DNA from: Panonychus citri
Lineage: Eukaryota > Arthropoda > Arachnida > Trombidiformes > Tetranychidae
Assembly: GCF_014898815.1 (NCBI RefSeq)
Contig: NW_026515516.1
Coordinates: 1,426,001 to 1,490,000 of the forward strand
Length of the DNA stretch: 64,000 nucleotides
Direction: 5' to 3'
Part shown: one piece after another, positions 25,739-37,152 of the stretch
How positions within the stretch are numbered: the first letter of the stretch is position 1
How the letters are laid out: every line of letters starts with the position of its first letter
The notes under the pieces: generated by a model
Seen by the model: only the letters and a program-made list of their open reading frames with translations
Databases searched by the model: none
What the model was told of the DNA's origin: nothing
Position numbers and translations under genes: made by a program

Positions 25739-27842
25739 ATTTTCTAAAACACAACATTTGGGAATCGGTAACACAATTGGTTTTCCTCATTTTCTGTAAC
25801 CGTTAATTCAGTTTATTGACAGAAATCAGATGATAATGATTAGTAGACGGAAGAAGATGAAAGTGGGTGGAGTAGGTGGGAGATCCATGGTGATGATGAT
25901 GAGCAGAAATTAATTAAAGTTCTAATTAGTGGAGAAAAAAAATTTCCTCCTAAATTGTTTTGATATTTCGAGTTCTAATTACGAGTTAATTTCCATGTGA
26001 TACTTATTATATTAATATTATATCAAGTTTGAGATGATTTCTCTCATGATACTTGTATTTAATCAACAATTAAGAGATTCCTAACTTGATTAGTTGATTA
26101 AATGTTGTTGTCTATGGTTTTGTATGTTGCCTTTTGTTTGTTTATCAACAATTAACTTCAATGTTGGTGGTCACAATTAACAATCAACCATAACTAACCT
26201 AATTGTTACACAAGATTAAAATGTAATTAATTAACTCACTAATTGTGTCAATTGTGTAGCTAAATTTTTAATGGGAATACCAACAAGTTTAAATTGTTTT
26301 CCCTTGTTAACAATTGACTTGAAATTGTTATTAATTAACTTTAATATCACAATTAACATACAAATATCTTAATTAATGTTCATCAACTTAATATCTCAAG
26401 CCAATTGGTTTAAATAAACTAATTGTTTAATCAATTGTCTTGAACTTGAATTGATTTGATTGTTTTTTTTTCAATTTCTAATTCCTGATTAGTTAATTGT
26501 GATTATCATCATCATCATCATTTGATTGACCTTTCAAATTGTAAATCTAATTGTAATCAATCAACTGTTATCATGTTGATATAATTAACTTAGCAACATT
26601 CAATCAAGTGTTAGTGTTACCTTTAATTATGATTAAATCTTGTATTTAATTATAAATGGTTAATTAAAATAAACAATTTGATCGTGATCCTTGTTTTTAT
26701 TTTGTTAATTTTTTTCCAAATCTTAAATCAGTAATTAAATTTGATTCTAATCAATCAAAAGTATAATACAATCAATATTTAATTCAGTGGTAGATTTTTA
26801 AATATCAATTGATTTATAAATTGTTGTGAAATTGTTACAACAATTAGTGTAGTAAATGTTTCATATTAACTAATTGTGATTAAACATCTAGGAAACTTAT
26901 GATTAACTTTAATTACTATTGATTAGGGGGAAAAAATTAAAATCAATTAAAACAAATCAAATCAAACTAATATTATGATTGATTGACTAAATGATATTAA
27001 TTGTTAATTTAGTAAAATCAATCAAAACTGTCAAACAATTTAATTGGTTTGAAAAATGTGAACACTTAAAACGTAATAATTAAGTTAATTGTTCATTGCA
27101 ATTAAAACGGAAAATTAAAGTTAATCAACTATTTATTTATATTACAAAGTAATTAATAATAGAAGGCAATAAATTAAAAATCAATCAGCACAATTGATTA
27201 AAAATAATAAACAAATAAAGACCAAAACAATTAAATAAAAGTATTGATTGAAATCGTTAATCAATTGATCAGGTAAACGAAAAAATCAAATTAGTTGAAA
27301 CAAAATCAACCATCATAATTGAATAATAATCTAATCACAAATCAATCTAGTTGATAATTAACCTCTTTCCCTGATTGCTTATTGGCATAAACGTAACCAA
27401 TATTGGCTTGATTGTTAACAATTAACAATCAGTAATCAATGTTGACCATCAGATGACCAGTGGGTCTATTTTTTTGCAAGTCATTCACAAGGAAAACTAA
27501 TACAATTGCCTTAAGATAAACTTGTAACACTTACAAGGGATCAAGTTTGTCCATTGATCTGCAACTGATAAGTTACAATCAGTGGTCACTTGTTGGACCA
27601 CTGGTCAGTTTGGAAATATTTTCCTTCTTTACCTCATGCTGATGATACTCAACTTACATGAAGATGTAGAAGAAGATGATGAAGGAAGATGATCTTCTTC
27701 TCATGAAAAACTCATCTTCTTTTTCATGGTTAATTTTTTTATCTTTCATCAATTTCTTCATAACATTTCGCCTCAGGCTCTTTATTTTTTTTCTGCTTCT
27801 TCTCTTTCTCTTCTCTTTATCATCTTCTTTCTTATTATCTAC

Positions 27843-27865
27843 CTCTCTCTCTCTCTCTCTCTCTT
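27843..27865. repeat. (CT)n microsatellite
   Basis: About 11 CT units at the end of a longer pyrimidine-rich stretch starting near 27780. Confidence 0.9.
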
Positions 27866-28502
27866 TTTATCATCTTATCTTCATCTTCCGTGTCAATGTA
27901 AATGGCTAACTAACTTGACTAATCAACTGATTAACCTATTATGTTAACCTTGTCAGTGGAAGTTGTTGTTTGGATTTAAATTGTTGTTGTTATGTTTTTT
28001 TAGCTTCTTTAATTTATTTTCCCGTTTAACTAATCAACTAATCACTCGTTAATGACACTTAAACCGATTATCATTTCTAAATCATCTTCCTTGGTGGATA
28101 ATTGTAGTAAAGGCTTTAATCAATTTCATCACCAGCATCATCATCATCATCGTTATCATAATGTTATCATTTTTGACTTTTTCCTCTAATCAAGATCATC
28201 TTCTTGGTTATTATCCAGTTAACTATTATTAAAACAATCAAATGGTTTAATCTAATCTACTAATCTTGATAGCATCTTTCATCATCATCATCATCATCAT
28301 TTTCATCTTGTAAAATAACTGATTTAGGACAATTTACCTATGGTAATGATAACAATTAACATGGTTCATCGTTAATTGTTATCGTTAAGAAAATAAAGCA
28401 AATAGTTGACTGAGTTTGATGAATGTTATTTTATTGTAAATGATGAGGATGCAAATGATGATTGAGATGAAAACAAATATTTTTGGAAGATAAATAAGAT
28501 AC

Positions 28503-28507
<5 letters not shown>

Positions 28508-28539
<32 letters not shown>
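28508..28539. repeat. (CT)n microsatellite
   Basis: About 16 CT units. Confidence 0.93.
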
Positions 28540-28540
<1 letters not shown>

Positions 28541-29018
28541 ATATTAATAGTTTATCATCTTCTCTCTGTCTTCCTGACATCTCCCGTCAAGAAGCTCATT
28601 TACACTCTTGATGCTACTGAGACTCATTGAGACTTTAAATGGTTCACTTGAAACCACAAAGATGATGAGGATGAAAATTCCATTCAATTTTTTCTTCATC
28701 TTCCTCATCATCTCCTTCTTTTCATCTTCTTCTTATTCTGTTGTTCTGGTCAAACAGTTTTGTGGTTTCAAATTGGTGACTTTAAGACAGGAAATATCCT
28801 CCTTCTAATGATGACAGTTTACTCAGTCATCATTATTGTCATTAATTGTCATCAAATTGCGGGTTAAAAGTATAACCATTATCATCACATATGCAAATTA
28901 GTTGAATTATTTTCTCCAACTTGATTGGTTAAACTGCTCTTATAAAGAGGAAGAGGAAGTGGGAGGATAAAAAGATAGGGATGAGTAAGAAAGTTCTGTA
29001 TTTAGATTAGTTCGAAGT

Positions 29019-29050
29019 TCTCTCTCTCTCTCTCCCTCTCTCTCTCTCTT
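29019..29050. repeat. (CT)n microsatellite, one interruption
   Basis: CT tract broken once by CCC. Confidence 0.9.
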
Positions 29051-30066
29051 CTTTCTTTCTTTCCAATAATAAACAAATCGTTTTGTTATTGATTTATTTT
29101 TCCATCAGAAATTTAGATGATAATTAACTAATCATTATATTGTTTGAATCAATCTGATGAAACTGCTAATGATTAGTAATCATTAAGACGAGTGGAAAGA
29201 GAAAGAGAGAAACAGATTCGATTAAAAAAAAGTTCTAATGTTCAATGCGATAAGATAATTAGTCTTAAATCATACTGATCATTAAATTATCATCCAAGAG
29301 ATGAAATCATTACAATTTACAGTAATCCAGGAGTAATTAACTTAACTAATAACAATTAAAAACTCGAATCGCTCTCGAAACTTTTGTTTTTCATTTTAAA
29401 CTTTAAAATTGATCAACTCACGCAATTGATTTAATAATGATTTCCAATTGACCTTAATTGTTGTTTGTCAAAGTTTAATTTTTCAATTAAAATAATAACA
29501 ATTAACTGATGGGATAATTAAAGGTTTTTTTTATTGTATCGTATCCACTGGGATAATTAATAAATTTGATTAAGTTTTTTGTTTGTGACTTTTTGATATA
29601 CAAAAGCATTTGAAGCTTAATTGCTTTGAAATAATTGTTAATCAATGATCATGATTAACCAACAATATTTTCATTTATCACACAATCAGTTAATTGCAAT
29701 CAATTTGAGCTCAGATTTGATTGATTGAATAAAACAAAACAGTTCTAAATGAGTATTAATCACTGTGACATATGAACTTAATTTAGTTTCAGATAAAGAC
29801 AATTAAGTCATCATATTAATCACTTTAAACCATTATTACAATTGACACGATAAACAATTAAATGAAAGAAATTGATTACTTAGACCTATTTATTTGCATA
29901 TCGATGTTTAATCATTGGAAGCAATTAAACATCTCAAATTGAAATTAATGATTATACCAATATTGTATTCATCCCGTTGTTTTAGTTAATTCATTTGATT
30001 GTTAAAATGTTGATAACTGCCCAGATAGATTTAGTTTGCTACTATTTTATTTGAACGATTTATTGG

Positions 30067-30575
30067 TTGATTGTGAATCAAATTGTTATCATCGAGTCTG
30101 TGAAAATTGATGATGTTGATAATTATTATTATGTTTAACACACTTGTAATTATCTTGGTGTGAATTCATTGATAATCATATCACTCAAATATCATCATCA
30201 TCATCATCTTCTTCTTCATCTTCATGATGATCAGCATCATTATCATGATGGTGGTGAGGATAAAGATCAGGATGAAGATGAGTATGAGGATGAGGATTAG
30301 GATATTTATCATGATGTAATAATAATAGATTTAAATGAGACTATAAATAGATAATGAAGATGATGATGAAGTTGGAATCGAATCTGAATTTAAAATTGAA
30401 ATTGAAATTGGCAAATGTTAAGATGATGCTAAGAGATGCTGAGTGTGCGGTTGGTGATGAAGATGAGGATGAAGATATGGATAAAAAATAGGACCGATGA
30501 CAGATTGTAGTGAAAAAATTATCTGGTAACGTTAATGATAATTGCAATTTGATTGTTCCAACCAATAACATGAAT
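30067..30575. repeat. Duplicated noncoding block, copy 1 (upstream of msh copy A)
   Basis: This 509-base block recurs at 34611-35132 with only a handful of substitutions and a 12-base plus 1-base indel. It contains CAT/GAT repeats but also non-repetitive sequence such as GAATTCATTGATAATCATAT and GGTAACGTTAATGATAATTG, so the match is not microsatellite noise. It ends 1.3 kb before the start of msh copy A. Homeodomain-type ATTA/TAAT cores are abundant. The open frame on its minus strand is shared by both copies but is disrupted differently, so it is not treated as a gene. A duplicated enhancer is the simplest idea. Confidence 0.85.
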
Positions 30576-31438
30576 GAAATAAACAATAGTGACTGTTAGG
30601 GATGAAGATAGTAATCAATTTGTGTTGATCAATATATTTGATGATTAAGGTTAATTGTTAAATTTTTCAATAATATTTTAAATTGTTTACTAATTTTGTT
30701 AACGAGTAAATTGTTTTACAATTGAAATTTCATCTTAACAAACGATTTTCATTTTGTGACCTCAGGCAAAAGTAAATGGATGATGATTATGATGAGGAGG
30801 AGGATGAGGATAAAGATGATCAATTAAACGATCCAAGGTGATGGTGGTAAATGTATTGGGTGATAGGATAATTAATCAATTGATTAATTTACTAATTTAC
30901 GCCTTGAGGTTAACCATAATTGACATGAGAGTTTAAGTTAATTATTATCATTGGAAAGAAAAAAGAAAATTGAAAAAAATTCTCAAACTTTTGCTTCTCT
31001 TTCAAATTAGTTGTGTTCATCATTTTCAAGGTAAGAACAAGATGATGATGAAGATGATGAAGAAGATGATGAATCATGATGATGATAAATATCTTCACGA
31101 TTGTAAATATTATTTACCTGAATCTCTATAATCAGCTGATTGTATTTTTAACCTTCTAAAATCATTTCAACCAGCAGAAAGTTGTTCTGATCATGAACTT
31201 TTAGGAAACACTGAGAATACAATTACTTACGATAATCGGATTAAATTTAATTGTCACTAATTTGAGTTGATTGTTTGATTCGTTGAGACGAGAAGCTTCA
31301 ATGTGACTAATAAATTCGGGCTCGAATTGTTAATTGTTTCCAGTTCGTTACAGCAAAAAATGAACCTTTTGTTTTCTTTGTTTTTGATAGATTGTTAATT
31401 AACTAGTTAATTGTTAATTATAATTAGAAAACTAGTAT

Positions 31439-31505
31439 TTAGTTTAAACTCCTCCCAATCTACAGTTCCAAAGGAGGAGTTATCTAAATTGAAGGCGGAA
31501 CTCAA
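31439..31505. promoter_or_regulatory. Paralogue-conserved element with inverted repeat, copy A
   Basis: About 415 bases before the msh A start lies AACTCCTCC, then a spacer with TCTACAG, then GGAGGAGTT (a perfect 9-base inverted repeat), closed by TTGAAGGCGGAACT. The msh B locus has the same ordered words at 35641-35727. Conservation of TCTACAG and GAAGGCGGAACT in otherwise diverged flanks suggests a cis-regulatory or promoter element. Confidence 0.5.
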
Positions 31506-31918
31506 ATGATGTTTATTATTTGTTAAATCGTCATCACCATCAACCTAATCATTTGAATCATAATCTTAATCATAATCAGTTTGTAATCATCACAATTACA
31601 CAATCAAATTGTTTGATTTTGTATTTACAAACTAAATCATTGAATCTCTGTGTGCAATTTTAATTGTTTCCTATTGTGATTGTTAACATTTAACTTAAGT
31701 GACAATTAACCGAAATCTATGAGTTTGTAATTGCTTCAGATGAACGGAAATGATTATCAAGTGATTAACAATTTAGTAATTAAATTGTTTTGATATTAGT
31801 AACTTTGGATTTGACTTTTTTTTACTTTTCGTCAAGTTTGAGTTTGATTTTGTACTAATGTGTTTAAATTGCTTTCGTTTGATTCATTGAATTTAAAAGT
31901 TAAATTAACGATAATTTC

Positions 31919-33372
31919 ATGTCTACCAGAATCATCATGGTAACACCAAGTTCTGAATCTTTAACCAGTCGATCACATTTTAATATTCAACAAATTTTGG
32001 GCTTAGATGAATCGACAACCTCATCGATTGTAATTAACCAGTGTGATTCAGGTCGAAGTACACCAATTGTTGAACCGATCGATTGTGACGAAGATGAAGA
32101 TGAGGAAGTGGAAGTGGAAGGTGAAGAAATTGATGAGGATGAAGAAGATGATGATAGTGATGGTGATGGAACAATTTGTACACCAACACCAACACCGATA
32201 ATAATCACTAATGGTGGTTGGAATTCACCAAACGATAAGAAAACTAAATCCAACGACAATTGCAACAGTCCCAAGACTAAATCAGCATCGTTATCACCTC
32301 AGCCTCGACCATCATCATCATCATTATCACCAAACAATCAACAAAAACAATCTCCATCGAATCAAATTAAAAGCAATAATGAAGAGGCTAAATCGTCATC
32401 ATCATCAACATCATCACAGAAAAGTAATGGTCATGATAAAGTTCAGAATATGGATTCTGATCAAAATCAAACACCGACTCCAACTTGTTCCCCCTCATTA
32501 ACACCTCATCAACAGCACCAACAACAGGGTTTCCCACAATTTTCATCAGCATCCATGTTGAATGCTTATTTATATCGACCCACAACCGCTGCAGCAGTTG
32601 CCCTAATGTCCGGACTCCAAGGGCACCCGAATGGTTATCCTCATCACGCTCAGCACCACTTGTCCCACTCTCATCATTCAATGTCCCTCAACTCAGGCCT
32701 ATCATCCTTACCCACCGTGGGCTCAGTTAAATGTCAACTTCATGACACAAGTCCAATCGAAAACCTCGAACTCCTTTTACCACTCAACAACTTCTCGCCT
32801 TAGAACGTAAATTTAAAGCTAAACAATATCTTTCCATTGCTGAAAGAGCCGAATTCTCATCTTCTCTTAATTTAACCGAAACTCAGGTCAAAATTTGGTT
32901 CCAAAATCGTCGGGCCAAAGAGAAACGGTTAAAAGAAGCGGAAATTGAAAAAATTCGTATGGCCTCAAGACCGGCGACCATTTTATCATCTCATCCGTTT
33001 TCACTTTCCTCCGGATTCCCACCCAATGGTCATCATCACCTCTCATTACACCATCACCACAATCAAGCACATCATCCATCAGTATTATCATCCAATGGTC
33101 TTCCTCATCATCATGCTCATAATTTAATCTCATCTTCATCACCTCCAATATCATCATCATCCTCTAGTCATCATAATCCTTATCAATATCAATCTAATGT
33201 TAATCCATCATCATCCCAATCTAATCTTCATCCATTTGCTGGTTTAATGTCCCACCTTAATCTGTTGGCTCAATCAAATCTATTTAATAGTAACAATAAT
33301 AATCCAATTAATTCTGATACTAGGAAAACAATTAACTCATCACCTTCACCTGGATCATCATCTTGTATGTAA
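31919..33372 (+). CDS. msh: Msx/msh-class homeobox protein, copy A (frame break just before homeodomain)
   Basis: Homeodomain transcription factor of the Msx (muscle segment homeobox) class. The first part (31919-32803) gives 294 residues: FNIQQIL at residues 21-27 is an exact eh1 (Groucho-binding) motif FxIxxIL, then an acidic tract, Ser/Gln-rich linkers and SASMLNAYLYRP. At KCQLHD the frame goes wrong; one frame over, from about 32746, the Msx homeodomain reads through: NRKPRTPFT at its start, QYLSIAERAEFSSSL in helices 1-2, and TETQVKIWFQNRRAKEKRL in helix 3, then a His/Ser-rich tail to a TAA at 33370-33372. A TGA sits just upstream in the homeodomain frame, so without repair no fused protein is made. 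No intron separates the parts, unlike vertebrate Msx. The near-identical copy B lies 4 kb downstream. Confidence 0.88.
32729..33056. repeat. Homeobox identity tract, copy A
   Basis: These 328 bases match 36770-37097 with one difference (G at 32913 against A at 36954, synonymous in an Arg codon) and no indel. Sequence on both sides is strongly diverged between the two genes, including the coding N-terminal region. Confidence 0.95.
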
Positions 33373-34610
33373 TCAAGTTAATCATCATCACAAATCATAT
33401 TAAGTTAAACAAGATTAACATTCTTACTCTTTGATAAAATCATTAATCAATCATTAATCATTAAAGAATCAGCATCTTAATTGTGATGATACGATTTATT
33501 TTTTTTATAGCTTAATTGAATTGTTTTACTATTCGTAATTAAACAATTGTCAAAGACAATTAAAATCACATTAATGTTTATCCTTTAATTTTTTATCCTG
33601 TTTTGTTGTGTTTTAATTTAAATTGTTGTCGCTCAGTTTAGTGATAATAAGCTGATTGCTGATGGTCAGTGGGTGGTAATTGTAATGGTCAGTAATGATT
33701 ATGGGTGGGTTATTGTGTTAATTGTAATTTGATGATAATCATTTTGCTTGTAAATTGTTTCAAGCTATGATACCAGAACTAATCTAATTGTTGCAAAGTT
33801 AATTGTTGAGTTTCCGGTAAGTATCAACTTTACAAACTGTTGATGTTGCTAATGGTGAATTGATATTCAGCCTTTTTTTCATCATACTAATTAAGTTAAT
33901 CATCTTGGCAAGATCAAGTTTAAAAACACAAAACTTTTCAAGACGATAATTGATTTTAACAATTTAAAGCGGGCAAAATTTTCAAATAACAATTAAGTTC
34001 ACCTAATTGTTGACAAAATTAGAAAACCGTTTTCATGCAACATTTGATTTTCATTCATTATTGTGATTGATTTTCTATGATCGTTGCCAATTAACACAAT
34101 CAGGAACTTACAGTTATCAATATATTTAACATTAAATGTGAAACAATTAAAGTCTTAAACTGATATGTTGATCTACAGGGTAGCTCATCAAGTTTTTTTT
34201 CATGAATAACGTTTTGATTTTGAGGATTTTGACTTCAGATTCTGAGAGTTTGGATGAAACTTTATTGTCATTTCTCAATAATAACGAGCTCCCTTTACAA
34301 GGAGTAATTTTCAAGGTCATTTGATGGTAACATTGAATTCAACTTTGAAAATTAGACATGATGATTGCGACTATCAAATGACCTTGAGAGATCTCGCTTC
34401 TTACGAAATGATCGAAATGATCTTGATGCTAAAATATGACAAATAAGTATTACTTAAACTCTTGAATTAATACTTGAATCTATGGTGAAAGATATTCAAA
34501 CAGCTCGTTATTCATGAGAAACTTGTTTGAAACTTGGTGAATAACTATTAATAAATTATTATATTAATATTTGAGAGAAGATTAAATTATGACCGATTGT
34601 TAATAATTAG
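33373..34610. other. Intergenic stretch between msh copy A and duplicated block 2
   Basis: AT-rich, no coding frame. The 34180-34560 part is less AT-rich, with a short self-similar stretch around AAGGAGTAATTTTCAAGGTCAT and TCAAATGACCTTGAGAG. Confidence 0.4.
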
Positions 34611-35132
34611 TTGATTGTGAATCAAATTGTTATCATCGAGTCTTTGAAAATTGATGATGTTGATAATTATTATTATGTTTAACACACTTGTAATTATCTT
34701 GGTGTGAATTCATTGATAATCATATCACTCAAATATCATCATCATCATCATCTTCTTCTTCATCTTCATGATGATCAGCATCATTATCATGATGGTGGTG
34801 AGGATAAAGATTAGGATGAAGATGAGTATGAGGATGAGGATGAGGATATTTATCATGATGTAATAATAATAGATTTAAATGAGACTATAAATAGATAATG
34901 AAGATGATGATGAAGTTGGAATCGAATCTGAATTTAAAATTGAAATTGAAATTGGCAAATGTTAAGATGATGCTAAGAGATGCTGAGTGTGCGGTTGGTG
35001 ATGAGGATGAGGATGAAGATGAAGATAAAGATATGGATAAAAAAATAGGACCGATGACAGATTGTAGTGAAAAAATTATCTGGTAACGTTAATGATAATT
35101 GCAATTTGATTGTTCCAACCAATAACATGAAT
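34611..35132. repeat. Duplicated noncoding block, copy 2 (upstream of msh copy B)
   Basis: Partner of 30067-30575; 522 bases, longer through one extra 12-base GAAGAT-type insertion and one extra A in an A run. It ends about 1 kb before the msh B start. Flanks on both sides do not match, so the boundaries are sharp. Confidence 0.85.
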
Positions 35133-35640
35133 AATAAATATGACAACTTACAGCTCATATTCAGTAATCAACTAATCATGACAATTATAATTATCAGCTA
35201 TTGATATTTATTTATAACATGATAGACACTTAAATAAGATCATTTCTAATTGAACAACAATTAGCTTGATTCGTTCAACTAATAATTGATCATTTTTCAC
35301 TAATTTCTCTCAAATATCTCAAAATCAAAGACTTAAACAGTCAAAACTTTGATTGTTAATCAAGTGATACTCATTAAAAAAAAATAATCCAACAATTTGA
35401 GGTTAACCTTAATTGTTACCATTTACCACAAGGTTAATTGTTGTGTTAAGGAAACAACAATTAATAGACTGTAAAGTTAAAAAGGTAAAATAAGATAAAC
35501 ATGATTAAGGTGATTAAGGATTAAGCTCAAAGTTATCAGGTTTTATTAAGAAAATTAGTTAATTTTTATTGATTGTTGCTCATGATTCTCTTAATTATCG
35601 TAATTGAAATTGGATTCAACAATCAACTCGAATGGGAAAA

Positions 35641-35727
35641 AGTTCTAACTCCTCCTTTTCTACAGTAAATCGTTATTCTTATTGGTTAGAACTAAATGTT
35701 TGGGTGGAGTTGAAGGCGGAACTATAA
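35641..35727. promoter_or_regulatory. Paralogue-conserved element with inverted repeat, copy B
   Basis: Counterpart of 31439-31505, about 400 bases before the msh B start: AACTCCTCC, TTTTCTACAG, spacer, GGTGGAGTTGAAGGCGGAACT. Here the pairing arms are AGTTCTAAC and GTTAGAACT, that is, a 9-base inverted repeat with a different arm sequence from copy A. Confidence 0.5.
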
Positions 35728-36124
35728 TGTTATTAACAAAACAAACTTTTCTTCATCTTCCTCATCATCCTCATCTTCAGCATCATCTTCATCTTCATCC
35801 TTATCATCATCATAATTTTTAATCAACTTCAGTCAAAATAAAGGTGAAACCAGCTAACAAATTGCCAACAGTCAACACTGTTTATTGATATTTTAATTAT
35901 TATCAATAATTGATTTCTAATTGAACATTTTGTTTGATTGTTGATCATTCAATCAGTTAATTTACTTGTGTCACCATTTTGAATGTAATTTTGCCTTATC
36001 AGTATGTTTAATGTCCTTTAATTGGCTTTAAATTTAGTTAAACTTTGTTTTTTGATTGTTAACAAAGTTGTTAATTGTTTTGTCTTACAATTTGTTTTTT
36101 GTTTTGATTTGATATACCAAAGTC

Positions 36125-37152
36125 ATGGTAACACCGAGTTCATTATCAACTACACCAAGTAAATCACATTTTAATATTCAACAAATATTAGGATTAGATG
36201 AGACTTCAAAATCATCAATTAATCATCAACAATCAGCTAAATCAACTGATCAAGAGAATGGTTCAAGGATTATTATTAATTGTGATTCTACTTCTCAACA
36301 ATCAATAACACCAACAACAACAATTGATTGGGATAATAATAATGAATCAAATGATGAAGATACAAATAATCAGGAAACTATGTCACTCTCTTCAGCTCGA
36401 TCAACACCGGAACCGGAAGATGATAATCGATTGACACCTTTATCGTCCCAACCAATTTTACCACGACAATCATCATCAGCATCATCTTCATCTCGATCAC
36501 CAAATCAACAGGAACCTTCAAATTGTTTATCGACCTTAACCTCTGCCTCCATGCTGAACGCTTACCTTTACCGACCCTCTCCGACAAACACAGCAGCCGC
36601 AGCAGCTCTTGTTTCAGGACTATTAGACTATCGATTTGCAGCCGCTGCCGCTGCAGCCCAAGGAGGAGGCGGAGGAATCGGATCATCAACACCAAACTCA
36701 ATTCTATCAATGAATGGTACCAATTTCTCAGGTGAACCCTTAGAGCCCTTGAAAATACCTACAACCATGAAATGTCAACTTCATGACACAAGTCCAATCG
36801 AAAACCTCGAACTCCTTTTACCACTCAACAACTTCTCGCCTTAGAACGTAAATTTAAAGCTAAACAATATCTTTCCATTGCTGAAAGAGCCGAATTCTCA
36901 TCTTCTCTTAATTTAACCGAAACTCAGGTCAAAATTTGGTTCCAAAATCGTCGAGCCAAAGAGAAACGGTTAAAAGAAGCGGAAATTGAAAAAATTCGTA
37001 TGGCCTCAAGACCGGCGACCATTTTATCATCTCATCCGTTTTCACTTTCCTCCGGATTCCCACCCAATGGTCATCATCACCTCTCATTACACCATCAGCA
37101 TCCTCATCAATTTCATCACTTTCATCATCATCCTCATCATCATTTTCCTTGA
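36125..37152 (+). CDS. msh: Msx/msh-class homeobox protein, copy B (same frame break)
   Basis: Tandem paralogue of copy A. The N-terminal frame (36125-36844) gives 239 residues: eh1 motif FNIQQIL at residues 16-22, SASMLNAYLYRP, two poly-Ala runs and a Gly-rich stretch, ending in the same out-of-frame peptide KCQLHDTSP. The homeodomain reads one frame over from about 36787, identical to that of copy A, with TQVKIWFQNRRAK, and continues into a short His/Pro-rich tail to a TGA at 37150-37152, about 120 residues shorter than the tail in copy A. N-terminal and tail coding sequence is strongly diverged, in contrast with the homeobox. The shared frame break at CTTCATGACACAAG means either both genes are broken, or one base is missing in both for the same technical reason. 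Confidence 0.85.
36770..37097. repeat. Homeobox identity tract, copy B
   Basis: Partner of 32729-33056; 327 of 328 bases agree. The match stops abruptly inside a CAT repeat on the 3' side (ACCATCA, then CCA against GCA) and at the KCQL codons on the 5' side. Confidence 0.95.

Larger units (their letters stand above)
17719..30066. other. Gene desert upstream of the duplicated msh locus
   Basis: About 12 kb with no supportable gene. It is AT-rich, very dense in TAATTG/CAATTA, and contains many CAT/GAT repeats (for example 23586-23830, 25515-25540) and CT tracts. Short open frames (22925-23140, 25451-25642, 27676-27947, 28608-28808) are low-complexity or read through microsatellites. Long deserts beside homeobox genes often hold enhancers; here that is inference from position. 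Confidence 0.5.

Noticed and set aside
32740..32760. A short intron explaining the msh frame change
   Set aside because: Possible GT...AG pairs give 19-26 base introns or the wrong phase, and the KCQL codons are conserved coding sequence.
30341..35158. Minus-strand frames starting MFISFMLLVGT and MSCKLSYLL in both duplicated blocks
   Set aside because: The shared part is a by-product of the block identity; an indel changes the frame in one copy and the product is low complexity.
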